From contig JBMFVP010000025.1 in assembly GCA_049965935.1 (NCBI GenBank), forward strand, positions 1 through 22,241: DNA of 22,241 nt. Direction: 5' to 3'. Both the position numbers and the translations under genes were made by a program. Under the pieces are notes generated by a model. It saw only the letters and a program-made list of their open reading frames with translations. It ran no database searches and had not been told where the DNA came from. Source of the stretch: Thermocladium sp049965935 (GTDB taxonomy: Archaea > Thermoproteota > Thermoprotei > Thermoproteales > Thermocladiaceae). This document shows positions 14,428-21,827 of the stretch, piece by piece; position 1 is the stretch's first letter, and every line of letters begins with the position of its first letter.

Positions 14428-14853
14428 GTGCAGGATAGGTGGAGGCACTGGGCTATGAAGAGGAGGGGCCTTAGGTACCTCATACTATACCTCCTGGCGT
14501 CAAAGGGTGCAATGACGGGAGCCCAAATAACTGATGAGGTTGAGAGAGCCAGTATGGGCATGTGGAGGCCCAGCCCCGGCTCGCTGTATCCCATGTTGGA
14601 CGAGCTAGAGAGGGAGGGATTAATACGCATAGATAGGGTTGAGGGAACAAAAAAATACTATGTAATAACCGATGCCGGAAGAGGCCTAGTTGGGCCCACC
14701 TCTGATGATAGGCTAGCGCGGAGCATCGATGAATTCATATCAATGGCTAGATACGTTCTGGATAATTGGGACAAGCTAAGCATGGAGGATAAGAATAGGA
14801 TTAAGGCGATATTAATAGAGATGGAAAGAGTACTGGCCGCCTCCCCACCTTGA
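14428..14853 (+). CDS. PadR-family transcriptional regulator
   Basis: About 141 aa. The winged helix-turn-helix runs over roughly residues 17-75: LRYLILYLLASKGAMTGAQI, then MWRPSPGSLYPMLDELEREGLI, the characteristic PadR recognition region, and TKKYYVITDAG for the wing. The C-terminal part (SIDEFISMARYVLDNWDKLS and on) is a helical dimerisation tail. PadR proteins are mostly repressors, often of nearby efflux transporters, and commonly regulate themselves. An ABC exporter operon starts 245 nt downstream and a membrane-protein gene is divergent; both are candidate targets. The GTG start follows from the TATA box. The stop is followed at once by overlapping G/C-rich inverted repeats. Confidence 0.9.
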   Translation: MQDRWRHWAMKRRGLRYLILYLLASKGAMTGAQITDEVERASMGMWRPSPGSLYPMLDELEREGLIRIDRVEGTKKYYVITDAGRGLVGPTSDDRLARSIDEFISMARYVLDNWDKLSMEDKNRIKAILIEMERVLAASPP

Positions 14854-14868
14854 TGGAGTGGGGACTCC
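14842..14868 (+). terminator. Two mutually exclusive hairpins at the end of the PadR gene
   Basis: TCCCCAC (14842-14848) can pair with GTGGGGA (14858-14864). Alternatively GGAGT (14855-14859) can pair with ACTCC (14864-14868). Both cover the stop codon region. Termination or RNA switching is possible but not shown. Confidence 0.3.
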
Positions 14869-14940
14869 AGAGGATCTCGATTACCCTCTCTGAAATTACC
14901 TCCTTCGCCGGTGGTGTGGTTACGCTCTCTCCCAAATGGC

Positions 14941-14973
14941 AGCGGAGCTTAATAAGTGAATTTAAACTCCGCT
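14941..14973. repeat. Inverted repeat between PadR gene and ABC operon
   Basis: The perfect 7-bp arms AGCGGAG and CTCCGCT are separated by 19 A/T-rich nt. The spacing suits a dimeric regulator site or an RNA hairpin. Confidence 0.35.
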
Positions 14974-15072
14974 CCAGTTCCTAGAAGGGGCATTTACCGT
15001 TTATTTTTTATCGAGGAGTAGCTTCTCTCCATGAGTGGGGGTCACCGAAAAGATTAAATTGACTTCATGGGC

Positions 15073-15093
15073 CTCAATTAATTAATTATTGAG
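15073..15093. promoter_or_regulatory. Palindromic operator candidate over the ABC-operon promoter
   Basis: The arms CTCAAT (15073-15078) and ATTGAG (15088-15093) flank a TAATTAATT core, 6-26 nt before the ATG at 15099. The core is also the only TATA-like sequence near this start, so a protein bound here would block transcription. PadR is an obvious candidate by proximity. Confidence 0.4.
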
Positions 15094-15098
15094 TCACC

Positions 15099-15536
15099 AT
15101 GAGATGCATCATAGATAAGTTAGAGGTAGAGACGCATGTTCATGCAACGGAGGATCAAGGTAAGGTAATCCAGGCACTAAATAACATAGTGGGTCAAGTC
15201 AAATATGATATTACACAGGCGCAGGGGCATTATGGGAACCCCATAACAGTGGTAAAGGCAACTATGGGTAAGACAAGCGGCGAGTGCCCTGACGCTGTGG
15301 TTAAGAGATTATTATCCATGCTTAGCGATGTTGATAGGCAGTTGCTTCTTCTTAGTTTAGATGAGAGGATGGATGGCGATAAGCTTTATCTAAGGCTTAA
15401 TAAGCAATCGGCCTATAGGGGATTAGCCAAGTTAGATGATGGCGGCGACGTTATTAAGGTGATTATCCACTTCAATCCAGGCCTAGCTTGGGGTCGCGGC
15501 ATTAAGGTTCTCCTAGAGGGGTTGGTGAAGTCATGA
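15099..15536 (+). CDS. Archaeal RNA-binding protein (DUF54/COG1325-like)
   Basis: 145 aa, single domain. The family pattern is clear by memory: an opening strand then THVHATEDQGKVIQALNNI, GHYGNPITVVKA, a central DVDRQLLLLSLDERMDGDKLYLRLNKQSAYRG, and a closing VIKVIIHFNP. Such proteins are annotated as RNA-binding, sometimes as exosome-associated, but their substrate is not settled. The stop codon overlaps the ATG of the ABC ATPase (ATGA at 15533-15536), so the three genes are co-transcribed. Why an RNA-binding protein heads an exporter operon is unclear. The start is the first ATG, and the promoter is the palindromic A/T element. Confidence 0.85.
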   Translation: MRCIIDKLEVETHVHATEDQGKVIQALNNIVGQVKYDITQAQGHYGNPITVVKATMGKTSGECPDAVVKRLLSMLSDVDRQLLLLSLDERMDGDKLYLRLNKQSAYRGLAKLDDGGDVIKVIIHFNPGLAWGRGIKVLLEGLVKS

Positions 15537-16444
15537 GCATATTATCGGCGCGAGGAGTGTATAAGACATATGATGGTCAAAGGTGGGCCTTGAGGGGCGT
15601 TGACTTGGAGATAGGCAAGTCTAGAATAGCTACTTTATTGGGCCCAAATGGCGCTGGGAAGACTACCTTCGTGAGGATTGCATCCACGGAGCTTCTCCCA
15701 ACTAAGGGCGAGATTGAGGTGCTCGGCATAGATGCAGTTAAGTACCCGAGCAGGGTGAGGCCTCTCATATCTATTATTCCCCAGGAGGCGCGGCCAATTA
15801 ATTTCATTACTGCCTGGGAAGCCGTTTACTCGTACCTACTCCTAAGGGGCTTCAGCAGGGGGGATGCGCGGAGAATGGCTAGGTGGGCAATGGAGAGGCT
15901 CTCGCTCGATCAATATAGGGATACCCAATTATTCAATTTATCCGGCGGCTTAAAGAGGAGGGTATTGGTGGCCATGGCTCTCGCCAGCAATGCTTCCCTC
16001 ATATTCCTAGATGAACCAACGGTGGGGCTCGATATAATAAGCAGGAGAGGCGTGTGGGATGCCTTGGCTGAACTACGGAAAAGCGGCGCTGCAATATTAT
16101 TGACAACTCATTATATAGAGGAGGCGGAATTGCTTAGCGATGAGGTGTTCATAATAGATGCGGGCACTATAGTGAGGAAGGGTTCCCCTCATGATTTGCT
16201 CGCAATGGTTCCAGAGGACACTGTTGTGGAGGCTTATGGGGACTCCCTTGACTTGGATGAGAGACATGTAAGGCTGGGCAACAGATATATAATATATGTT
16301 GATTCATCCATGGCTGGTCCACTTTCATCAGAGTTAGTTAGGCGGGGCATGACGGTCACCATTCGTAGAAAGACCCTTGAGGATGCTGTGATTTACTTAC
16401 TGGGGGGCTGGAGAGAAGAGGAGGAGGCGGTTGGCAGTGAGTAG
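15533..16444 (+). CDS. ABC transporter ATP-binding protein (ABC-2 / drug-export type)
   Basis: 303 aa. Walker A GPNGAGKTT at 37-45, Q-loop near IIPQEARP (about 80-87), the signature LSGGLKRR near 136-143, Walker B LIFLDEPTVGLD near 157-168 and the switch His in LTTHYIEEAE near 188-197. The C-terminal 70 residues form the extra domain typical of DrrA/NatA-like ATPases. With the next gene it forms an exporter; the substrate (drug, lipid or ion) is unknown. ATG 15533 overlaps the previous stop, with GGTGA about 8 nt upstream. The 3' end overlaps the permease start. Confidence 0.93.
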   Translation: MSILSARGVYKTYDGQRWALRGVDLEIGKSRIATLLGPNGAGKTTFVRIASTELLPTKGEIEVLGIDAVKYPSRVRPLISIIPQEARPINFITAWEAVYSYLLLRGFSRGDARRMARWAMERLSLDQYRDTQLFNLSGGLKRRVLVAMALASNASLIFLDEPTVGLDIISRRGVWDALAELRKSGAAILLTTHYIEEAELLSDEVFIIDAGTIVRKGSPHDLLAMVPEDTVVEAYGDSLDLDERHVRLGNRYIIYVDSSMAGPLSSELVRRGMTVTIRRKTLEDAVIYLLGGWREEEEAVGSE

Positions 16445-17189
16445 GGCAGGTAACTTGTTAATTCAATTAAGGGGCTCCCTCGTCATTGCGTGGATAAATG
16501 GTTGGTTAGCCATGACTAGAATGCCGATATGGCTCATCTCATCCCTAACTGCTCCAGCCTCGATTGCGTTAATGATAATATTCTTTGGGGGTTACCGATA
16601 CTTAGGGATAGGATTAATAGGCGGCATATCAATGCTGATAGGAGTGAATGGGGTTGGATTGGTTGGTGATGGCGCCTTCTATAGGTTGGAGCTGAAATTC
16701 CAAAACATGCTAATAGCGACTCCCCTAACCCCGGTCAGTTATACTCTTGGACTGGCGATATCCTCCCTGATATACTCCATGCCCGGCATAGCCGTCATGG
16801 CGGGGATACTCGCGTATCGGGGAATCATAATGCCCTGGAGCGCTGCGCCCATTACCGCATCGCTCTTCGCCGAGTGGTTGTCCACATCCATGCTTGGATT
16901 CACTATATCCACATACTTGAGGGACACCAGGTATGCCTGGGCAATAGGAAATATACTGGGATTCACGTTAGGCACCTTATTCCCAGTGTTCTACCCAGCC
17001 ACAATACTTCCAATTCCATACATAGCAATTACTTCCCCCGTCAGCGCGGCCTCTATAGTGATTCAATACGTGAGCGGCGTCACTAGGTATAATGCGAGCC
17101 TACCGCTTGCGGCAGCCGCATCCCTTGCCGCTCAAGCAGTGATATTCACGCTCCTAGCCATGTATAAATCACGGTGGAGAAGTAATTAG
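16437..17189 (+). CDS. ABC-2 type transporter permease
   Basis: 250 aa with about six membrane segments: near residues 28-50, 57-74, 94-118, 126-146 (FAEWLSTSMLGFTISTYL), 163-187 and 220-243. The fold and its place after a DrrA-type ATPase identify it as the membrane half of an ABC-2 exporter. GTG 16437 is preferred to TTG 16431 because the ribosome site GGAGG (16423-16427) is 9 nt before the GTG and only 3 nt before the TTG. The gene start overlaps the ATPase stop (TAG 16442-16444). The stop overlaps that of the convergent DUF973 gene at TTAG, 17186-17189. Confidence 0.85.
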   Translation: MSRAGNLLIQLRGSLVIAWINGWLAMTRMPIWLISSLTAPASIALMIIFFGGYRYLGIGLIGGISMLIGVNGVGLVGDGAFYRLELKFQNMLIATPLTPVSYTLGLAISSLIYSMPGIAVMAGILAYRGIIMPWSAAPITASLFAEWLSTSMLGFTISTYLRDTRYAWAIGNILGFTLGTLFPVFYPATILPIPYIAITSPVSAASIVIQYVSGVTRYNASLPLAAAASLAAQAVIFTLLAMYKSRWRSN

Positions 17190-17869
17190 GGCTTCTCCGG
17201 TCTCTGTCTTATCTGGAATAGACCTATAATTACCATTATGATGCCGGCAAGGGATAGGAATGGCCCGATATATGGAATGATTGCAAGTATGTAGAGAATG
17301 GCCCCGACACGAACGATGTCTGCTCCATAATCCTCCCCTAACCTATAGTAACCTATGACGATTAGGATGAGGCCCACAAACGATAATATCCCGCCCACTA
17401 GTATTAGAATAATGGATGGAATAAGCATGCCCAATACAGCGGTTGCTGGCTGCATCATTATTCCAAGTGTCGGCGCCGAATTGAGTTGATTAGTTGATAT
17501 CAATTCCTTCATTGCATCTATGAATAAGTAGATGCCGGGAACCTCAATTATGGAACCCACGGGGATCAATAAGGCGCCGATCTTTGCCGTGGAGTACCTG
17601 GAATTAATGCTGCTCAACTCGGCGAAGCCAAGGTACTGAATCACCGCTGCGATCACTGTGATGCTTACTCCAATCATGATCATTATGGTTAATGAATTGA
17701 ATACTGCCATCAATGCATTGACGTTCGGGGGAGCGCCTGGTTGGGTCATTAGCTTAATTAGGGAGCCATACATGGCTATTAAAGTCACCGCGGCAGTCAC
17801 GATGCCTCCCACCAAGCCTATCAATAGGCCGATTGCCAATCTAGTTATGGCCCTCACTGATGAGCTCAT
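17186..17869 (-). CDS. DUF973-family membrane protein
   Basis: 227 aa with about five to six membrane segments. Residues 1-77 hold two of them separated by a PGAPPNV loop. The later part carries YYRLGEDYGADIVRVGAILYI and IPYIGPFLSLAGIIMVIIGLFQIR, a pattern recalled from crenarchaeal DUF973 proteins. No function is known for the family. The ATG at 17869 follows a TATA box 26 nt upstream. It converges with the ABC permease gene with a shared stop palindrome. It could be co-regulated with the exporter, but nothing in the sequence shows that. Confidence 0.8.
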   Translation of the reverse strand: MSSSVRAITRLAIGLLIGLVGGIVTAAVTLIAMYGSLIKLMTQPGAPPNVNALMAVFNSLTIMIMIGVSITVIAAVIQYLGFAELSSINSRYSTAKIGALLIPVGSIIEVPGIYLFIDAMKELISTNQLNSAPTLGIMMQPATAVLGMLIPSIILILVGGILSFVGLILIVIGYYRLGEDYGADIVRVGAILYILAIIPYIGPFLSLAGIIMVIIGLFQIRQRPEKP

Positions 17870-17890
17870 GGCATGCTCAGCATTAACTTA

Positions 17891-17899
17891 CTTAAAAAT
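17891..17899 (-). promoter_or_regulatory. TATA box of the DUF973 gene
   Basis: The box atttttaag on the minus strand is 26 nt before the ATG at 17869. Confidence 0.55.
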
Positions 17900-17938
17900 T
17901 TTTCAATATTAATGAGCGGGGGCGAGCCATTAATGTAT

Positions 17939-18343
17939 TTACTGCTTCTTGCTTTGGAGCTTCAGTATTGCCTCGGCTAAGTCGCCGTTGCTTTCCTTTA
18001 GTGCCTTAATCGCGTCATCCCTCGTTGCGCCGGTTTGATCCATTATTAGCCTAACATCATCCTCGGACACGGGGGGTTCTTGGGTTTGGGGTCTCTGCAT
18101 TATTATGGATGAAGCTGGCGCCGCGGCCTGGGTTTGAGTGGTCTTAACATCCTTCTCGCTTGCTTGTATCTGGTAAATCATCATTCCCTGCATCTTAATC
18201 GCGGCCACGCTTGGGTTTGGGATTTCCAGTGTTGATCCATTCCTTAAGTAAATCACCACTTTAGCGGCATTGATCTCCTCCACATTTAAATTGCCTATTC
18301 CCATCCTCTTAAGCATCTTACGAAGCTCATTGGGATTAATCAT
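17939..18343 (-). CDS. nac: Nascent polypeptide-associated complex protein (NAC alpha-like)
   Basis: 134 aa. The N-terminal helix LRKMLKRMGI leads into the NAC beta-barrel (VEEINAAKVVIYLRNGSTLEIPNPSVAAIKMQG, YQI). After a Gln/Ala/Pro-rich linker (about residues 62-92) comes a UBA domain (VSEDDVRLIMDQTGATRDDAIKALKESNGDLAEAILKL). Archaeal NAC is a homodimer at the ribosome exit that shields nascent chains. The linker makes it slightly longer than most archaeal NAC (about 110-120 aa). Its ATG overlaps the alaS stop by one base (TAATG), with GGGTGAG 8 nt upstream, so it is translated from the alaS message. Confidence 0.95.
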   Translation of the reverse strand: MINPNELRKMLKRMGIGNLNVEEINAAKVVIYLRNGSTLEIPNPSVAAIKMQGMMIYQIQASEKDVKTTQTQAAAPASSIIMQRPQTQEPPVSEDDVRLIMDQTGATRDDAIKALKESNGDLAEAILKLQSKKQ

Positions 18344-21045
18344 TATCTAGACTCACCCAGCACATGCTTTAAAGCTATCTCAACCTTAGCGGCATCGCCA
18401 TTTAGCCCATCAATCCGTCCCTGGGCATAGGTTGCTCCTCCTCCCCCTCGTCCCCCCAACTCCCTGAAAATCGACCTAGCTAGGTCCCCGGCCTTGATTC
18501 TCCCATTAGTGTAAATATAGACCTCATCGCCCAGAACCTCAATCAATACATCAGCGGTGGAGGTGTAGGCCTTAGCTAGGTCCTGGGCATACTCCCGCCC
18601 CTCCAATGCGATCACGGCTCCCCTAACCCCATTAATGTTCATCTCGCGTTTCCTCAATTCATTTAGTTCCGCATTAATGGCCTTCCTGGCTAGCCGCCTC
18701 ACGGTCGCCTCCTTCTCGCTTAATTCATTCATTAACTTATCTAGGGATTGAAGAACGGCCTCCCTCCCAACGCCCAGCCTCCTCGCCGCCTCATCCAGCG
18801 TTGCCTCCAGGTCATGAATATACCTAATCGCGTGCCTCCCCGTGGTGAATGTGAACCTCACGACGCCCTCCTGTATCTTCTCAGCCTTAATTATCTTAAT
18901 GGGACCAATTAATCCCGTCCTCGTCAAGTGCGTGCCCCCGCATGCCTGTACATCGAACGGCGGTTCCTCCCCTATCTGAAGTATGCGAAGTACCTTGCCC
19001 GGCACAACGCCGCCCTGGTAAATAATGAAGCCGAACCGCCTCTCCGCCTCCGTCCTAGGCAAGACAAGGGGCTTAACAGGCATATCCATCATGACGGCAT
19101 TATTCGCCTCCTCCTCGATCTTCCTCAATTCCTCGGGACTCGGCAGCTTATAATGAGTGACATCTATCCTGCTCACGGGCACATCCTTCTGAGCCCCGGC
19201 CTGCCACACGTGGCGACCAAGGACGCGCCTAATGCTCTGAATAAGCACGTGAGTGCCAGTATGCATCCGCATTAAGTCAAGCCTCCTCTCCCAATCTATC
19301 TCCAGCTCAACTTCCTCCCCCTCCCTCGGCGGGGAACCAGTTACCTCGTGTACAATGACTGGCCCAACGCGCTGCACGTCAACAACTGCCGCCGATCCCC
19401 CGCTGTGCTTCATTACTCCCCTGTCCGCGGGCTGCCCTCCCCCCTCTGGGTAGAAAATGGTTGAGTCAAGGATGACCCACTTGCCATTAATTACCTTAAT
19501 CACTCGCGCCCTTGACTTGGACTTATACACATCCTCATAAAACTCCTCCCTAGTCGGGGGGAGATTAACCACCTCCTCAGGCGGCACCGCTGTCTTCTTT
19601 GTTTCCTCCTTGGCCGGCCGTTGATGCATCTTGGTTATGCGTTCATAGAAATCATCCGGCACCGCCACCTCGACACCGCGGCTTGAAGCAACCTCGGCAA
19701 CTACCTCGGGCGGAATGCCGTGTGAATCATAGAGATTGATCAAGTCATCCACAGATATCTTTCCACTCTTCAAATGCTTCTCCACCAATTGAGGCGCGGC
19801 CTTTAGCGATGCCCTATACTTCTTGTCCTCCATATCCACAAGCTCCAGTATTAGGGGGGAGCTCTCCCTGAGCTCTGGGTAATCATTGAGCAGCAGCTTC
19901 AGGTGCGCATCAAATATCTCTGTTATTGGGTCCTCAATTCCAAGCAGCCTAGCGTACCTCATCATTCTCCTCACGAGCAGCCTAGCCAAGTAACCCACTC
20001 CCGAATTGGATGGTATCACGCCGTCATTGATCATCCAGGACACGGTCCTACTATGGTCCGCCAATACGTAGAGCGCCTCCTGCGGCTTCACTGCCTTAAC
20101 TAGGTCCCCGGCATTGATCCCTATCTTCCTCGCGACAGCCTCATATGCCTTATCCAACGCCAGCACCTCCGGATCCAGTTGCCCCATTAGAGTGGCTATT
20201 GACTGCATCAATGCATCGCTCGGCTTCTCAATGCCGAACTTGGATCGTGCCCATGACAGGAATGGAGAGAAGACTGCTTCATATACCGTGGGCTTTCCCG
20301 TGAGCACCCAATAAATCCTCTCGAGCCCGTACCCCGTATCCACTATCTTCATCGGCATGTCCCTATACTCCCCATTAATTATCCTGTAATGCATGAAGAC
20401 TAAGGTAGCGACCTCCAGCCCCCTCACGAGCACCTCGAATGATTCCCCAGCATTGCCTCCCCCCTCCCAGATATTCTCCTTATAAGTCACCTCATCGCTC
20501 CTGATCCCCAACTCCTCGGTGAGAAACTCATGCGCGTACTCGACGGTCTCATTGACCCAATACACCTTCTTGTCCGGGAAATTAAAGGCATGGTGAGCCA
20601 TCATCTCGAAACCGGTCAAGTGCCTCCCGCTTCTCCCAACCTTATCCACATCGGTCAACCTGATGCTGGGTTGAGAAATAGTTAAGGGATTAGCGGGCGG
20701 CGGGACAACGCCCTCCGTCACCCAGGGCTGGAAGTCATATATGGAGGCCCCCACAAGGTAAACATCATCGCGCCACCTAGCGACGACGGGGTACCTCCCC
20801 ACCCTGGCGTGCCCCCTCTTCTCGAAGAAGGAGAGGAACTTCTCCCTAACATCGGCTACCGAGGATGGCCTATAGGTGCCGGGTGGGTTACCTATGAAAC
20901 CGTATGGAGTGCAGGGTTGATCCCCGCAATTATCCTGCTTATCGTTCAGCGTCCAATAATGATGCCCACAGTAGGGGCACTTGCCTCTCCTGAAGCCATT
21001 CTCCTTAAAGAGCCTCGTCCTCAGCAATTCCTCGTCAAAAGTCAT
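18343..21045 (-). CDS. alaS: Alanyl-tRNA synthetase, archaeal type
   Basis: 900 aa, the archaeal form. It begins with a zinc-binding lobe (Cys23, Cys26, Cys40 and Cys45, in CPYCGHHYW and CGDQPC) that bacterial AlaS lacks. Then come the class II aminoacylation core (FLSFFEKRGHARVGRYPVVARW), the tRNA-recognition region, and the editing domain with HTGTH (about 594-598) and CGGTH (about 698-702). The last part is the C-Ala domain with the glycine-rich ELGGRGGGGATYAQG. It charges tRNA-Ala and hydrolyses mischarged Ser or Gly. The ATG at 21045 follows a TATA-like box 25 nt upstream. It forms an operon with nac. No frameshift or missing motif was noticed. Confidence 0.97.
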   Translation of the reverse strand: MTFDEELLRTRLFKENGFRRGKCPYCGHHYWTLNDKQDNCGDQPCTPYGFIGNPPGTYRPSSVADVREKFLSFFEKRGHARVGRYPVVARWRDDVYLVGASIYDFQPWVTEGVVPPPANPLTISQPSIRLTDVDKVGRSGRHLTGFEMMAHHAFNFPDKKVYWVNETVEYAHEFLTEELGIRSDEVTYKENIWEGGGNAGESFEVLVRGLEVATLVFMHYRIINGEYRDMPMKIVDTGYGLERIYWVLTGKPTVYEAVFSPFLSWARSKFGIEKPSDALMQSIATLMGQLDPEVLALDKAYEAVARKIGINAGDLVKAVKPQEALYVLADHSRTVSWMINDGVIPSNSGVGYLARLLVRRMMRYARLLGIEDPITEIFDAHLKLLLNDYPELRESSPLILELVDMEDKKYRASLKAAPQLVEKHLKSGKISVDDLINLYDSHGIPPEVVAEVASSRGVEVAVPDDFYERITKMHQRPAKEETKKTAVPPEEVVNLPPTREEFYEDVYKSKSRARVIKVINGKWVILDSTIFYPEGGGQPADRGVMKHSGGSAAVVDVQRVGPVIVHEVTGSPPREGEEVELEIDWERRLDLMRMHTGTHVLIQSIRRVLGRHVWQAGAQKDVPVSRIDVTHYKLPSPEELRKIEEEANNAVMMDMPVKPLVLPRTEAERRFGFIIYQGGVVPGKVLRILQIGEEPPFDVQACGGTHLTRTGLIGPIKIIKAEKIQEGVVRFTFTTGRHAIRYIHDLEATLDEAARRLGVGREAVLQSLDKLMNELSEKEATVRRLARKAINAELNELRKREMNINGVRGAVIALEGREYAQDLAKAYTSTADVLIEVLGDEVYIYTNGRIKAGDLARSIFRELGGRGGGGATYAQGRIDGLNGDAAKVEIALKHVLGESR

Positions 21046-21064
21046 ACATCAACGCCTCCTCCCC

Positions 21065-21074
21065 TTAATTTAAG
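21065..21074 (-). promoter_or_regulatory. TATA box of alaS-nac
   Basis: The minus strand reads cttaaattaa, centred about 25 nt before the ATG at 21045. Confidence 0.5.
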
Positions 21075-21099
21075 ATTTTTGGGTTAAGGGAGCAAAAAT

Positions 21100-21200
21100 C
21101 CCCTTCCGTAAGGGGGTATATAGCAAGTTCCCTGGAGGAAACAAGAAATCCTCCACCGCGAGGCGAGGATGCCTCGCTCACAAGGACGAGGTAGTTCACG
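21100..21200 (+). ncRNA. Three tandem hairpins with an omega-RNA-like end
   Basis: Three perfect stems follow each other in about 80 nt between alaS and the zinc-finger gene: CCCCTT/AAGGGG (21100-21115, 4-nt loop), GGAGGA/TCCTCC (21134-21154, 9-nt loop) and GCGAGGC/GCCTCGC (21158-21177, 6-nt loop). Then comes caaggacgaggtagttcacg. AGGACGAGG also occurs in the stub at 1-77, and a GTAGTTCAC ending is recalled from archaeal IS605 right ends. The alaS promoter lies just left, on the other strand. This may be a structured RNA, most likely a tnpB-derived stub; expression and strand are unproven. Confidence 0.4.
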
Positions 21201-21284
21201 ATTTCCCTCCACGACCAATAACTTGGCTATTAATATAATGATGATTCCCCTCCCCATCATTCCCTTGGCTTATCGGCGTCAATG

Positions 21285-21293
21285 CTTAAAAAT
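21285..21293 (+). promoter_or_regulatory. TATA box of the C2H2 protein gene
   Basis: The box cttaaaaat is 25 nt before the ATG at 21314. It excludes the in-frame TTG at 21299. Confidence 0.55.
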
Positions 21294-21313
21294 GCGTATT
21301 GGAGGGTTCATCC

Positions 21314-21673
21314 ATGTCTAAGACAAGTAATGTAGTGGTTTGCCCCTCATGCGGTTTTTTGGGGTCTCCCAACGAGGACTTGGCCAGTAAGGTTCAGGCC
21401 CTTGACTCCATGAAGTGCCCCAAGTGCAAGGCGGATGTAACTATAAGGGACGCCGCTGCCCACATGGAGAAGCACATAAAGATCCAGGGAAAGAATTATG
21501 TCTGCGACATCTGTAACTCTAAGTTGCCCAGCATGGGTGCGGCCGAGAGACATGTTAAGCAGCACTTAATCCTTCAATTAAGCGGCGGATTAAATAGATT
21601 CATTTGCCTTGTGTGTGGACGGGAGTTTCTAACAATGAAGGCCGCGCTGGCGCACATGAAGGCCCATCAATGA
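21314..21673 (+). CDS. Three-finger C2H2 zinc protein
   Basis: 119 aa. Three classical C2H2 units lie in tandem: Cys35-Cys38-His50-His54, Cys64-Cys67-His80-His84 and Cys98-Cys101-His114-His118, with spacing C-x2-C-x11/12-H-x3-H. An extra CPSC (10-13) near the N-terminus lacks matching His and may complete a ribbon with other residues. Linkers are long (9-13 residues) and lack the eukaryotic TGEKP form. Archaeal C2H2 proteins are usually single-finger; DNA, RNA or protein binding is possible. The start at ATG 21314 follows from the TATA box. It is a single-gene unit, divergent from alaS across the hairpin region. Confidence 0.88.
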   Translation: MSKTSNVVVCPSCGFLGSPNEDLASKVQALDSMKCPKCKADVTIRDAAAHMEKHIKIQGKNYVCDICNSKLPSMGAAERHVKQHLILQLSGGLNRFICLVCGREFLTMKAALAHMKAHQ

Positions 21674-21796
21674 ATTGCGCAATTCCAATGGCTCTATAAA
21701 GGGCATTGCTGTGCCTAGATATTGATCAGACCCAAGTTCCTCATCATTGCTCAGGGGCCTGTGTTCTCCTCATGTTTCCAGCCTTCAATGAGTAAG

Positions 21797-21805
21797 GCTT
21801 TAAGC
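21797..21805 (+). promoter_or_regulatory. TATA box of the kinase gene, inside a small inverted repeat
   Basis: The box gctttaagc is centred 27 nt before GTG 21828. The arms GCCTT (21781-21785) and AAGGC (21794-21798) abut it and could be an operator. Confidence 0.4.
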
Positions 21806-21827
21806 ATTGGGTGCTGCGGGAAATGCA

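Noticed and set aside
15007..15050. gaggagtagcttctctccatgagtggggg as a sixth stub
   Set aside because: Only gagtagc and a G run resemble the element at 1-77; the hairpin and terminal GTCAG are absent.
18928..20314. Plus-strand open frames inside alaS
   Set aside because: They are shadows of a long, fully recognised gene on the other strand.
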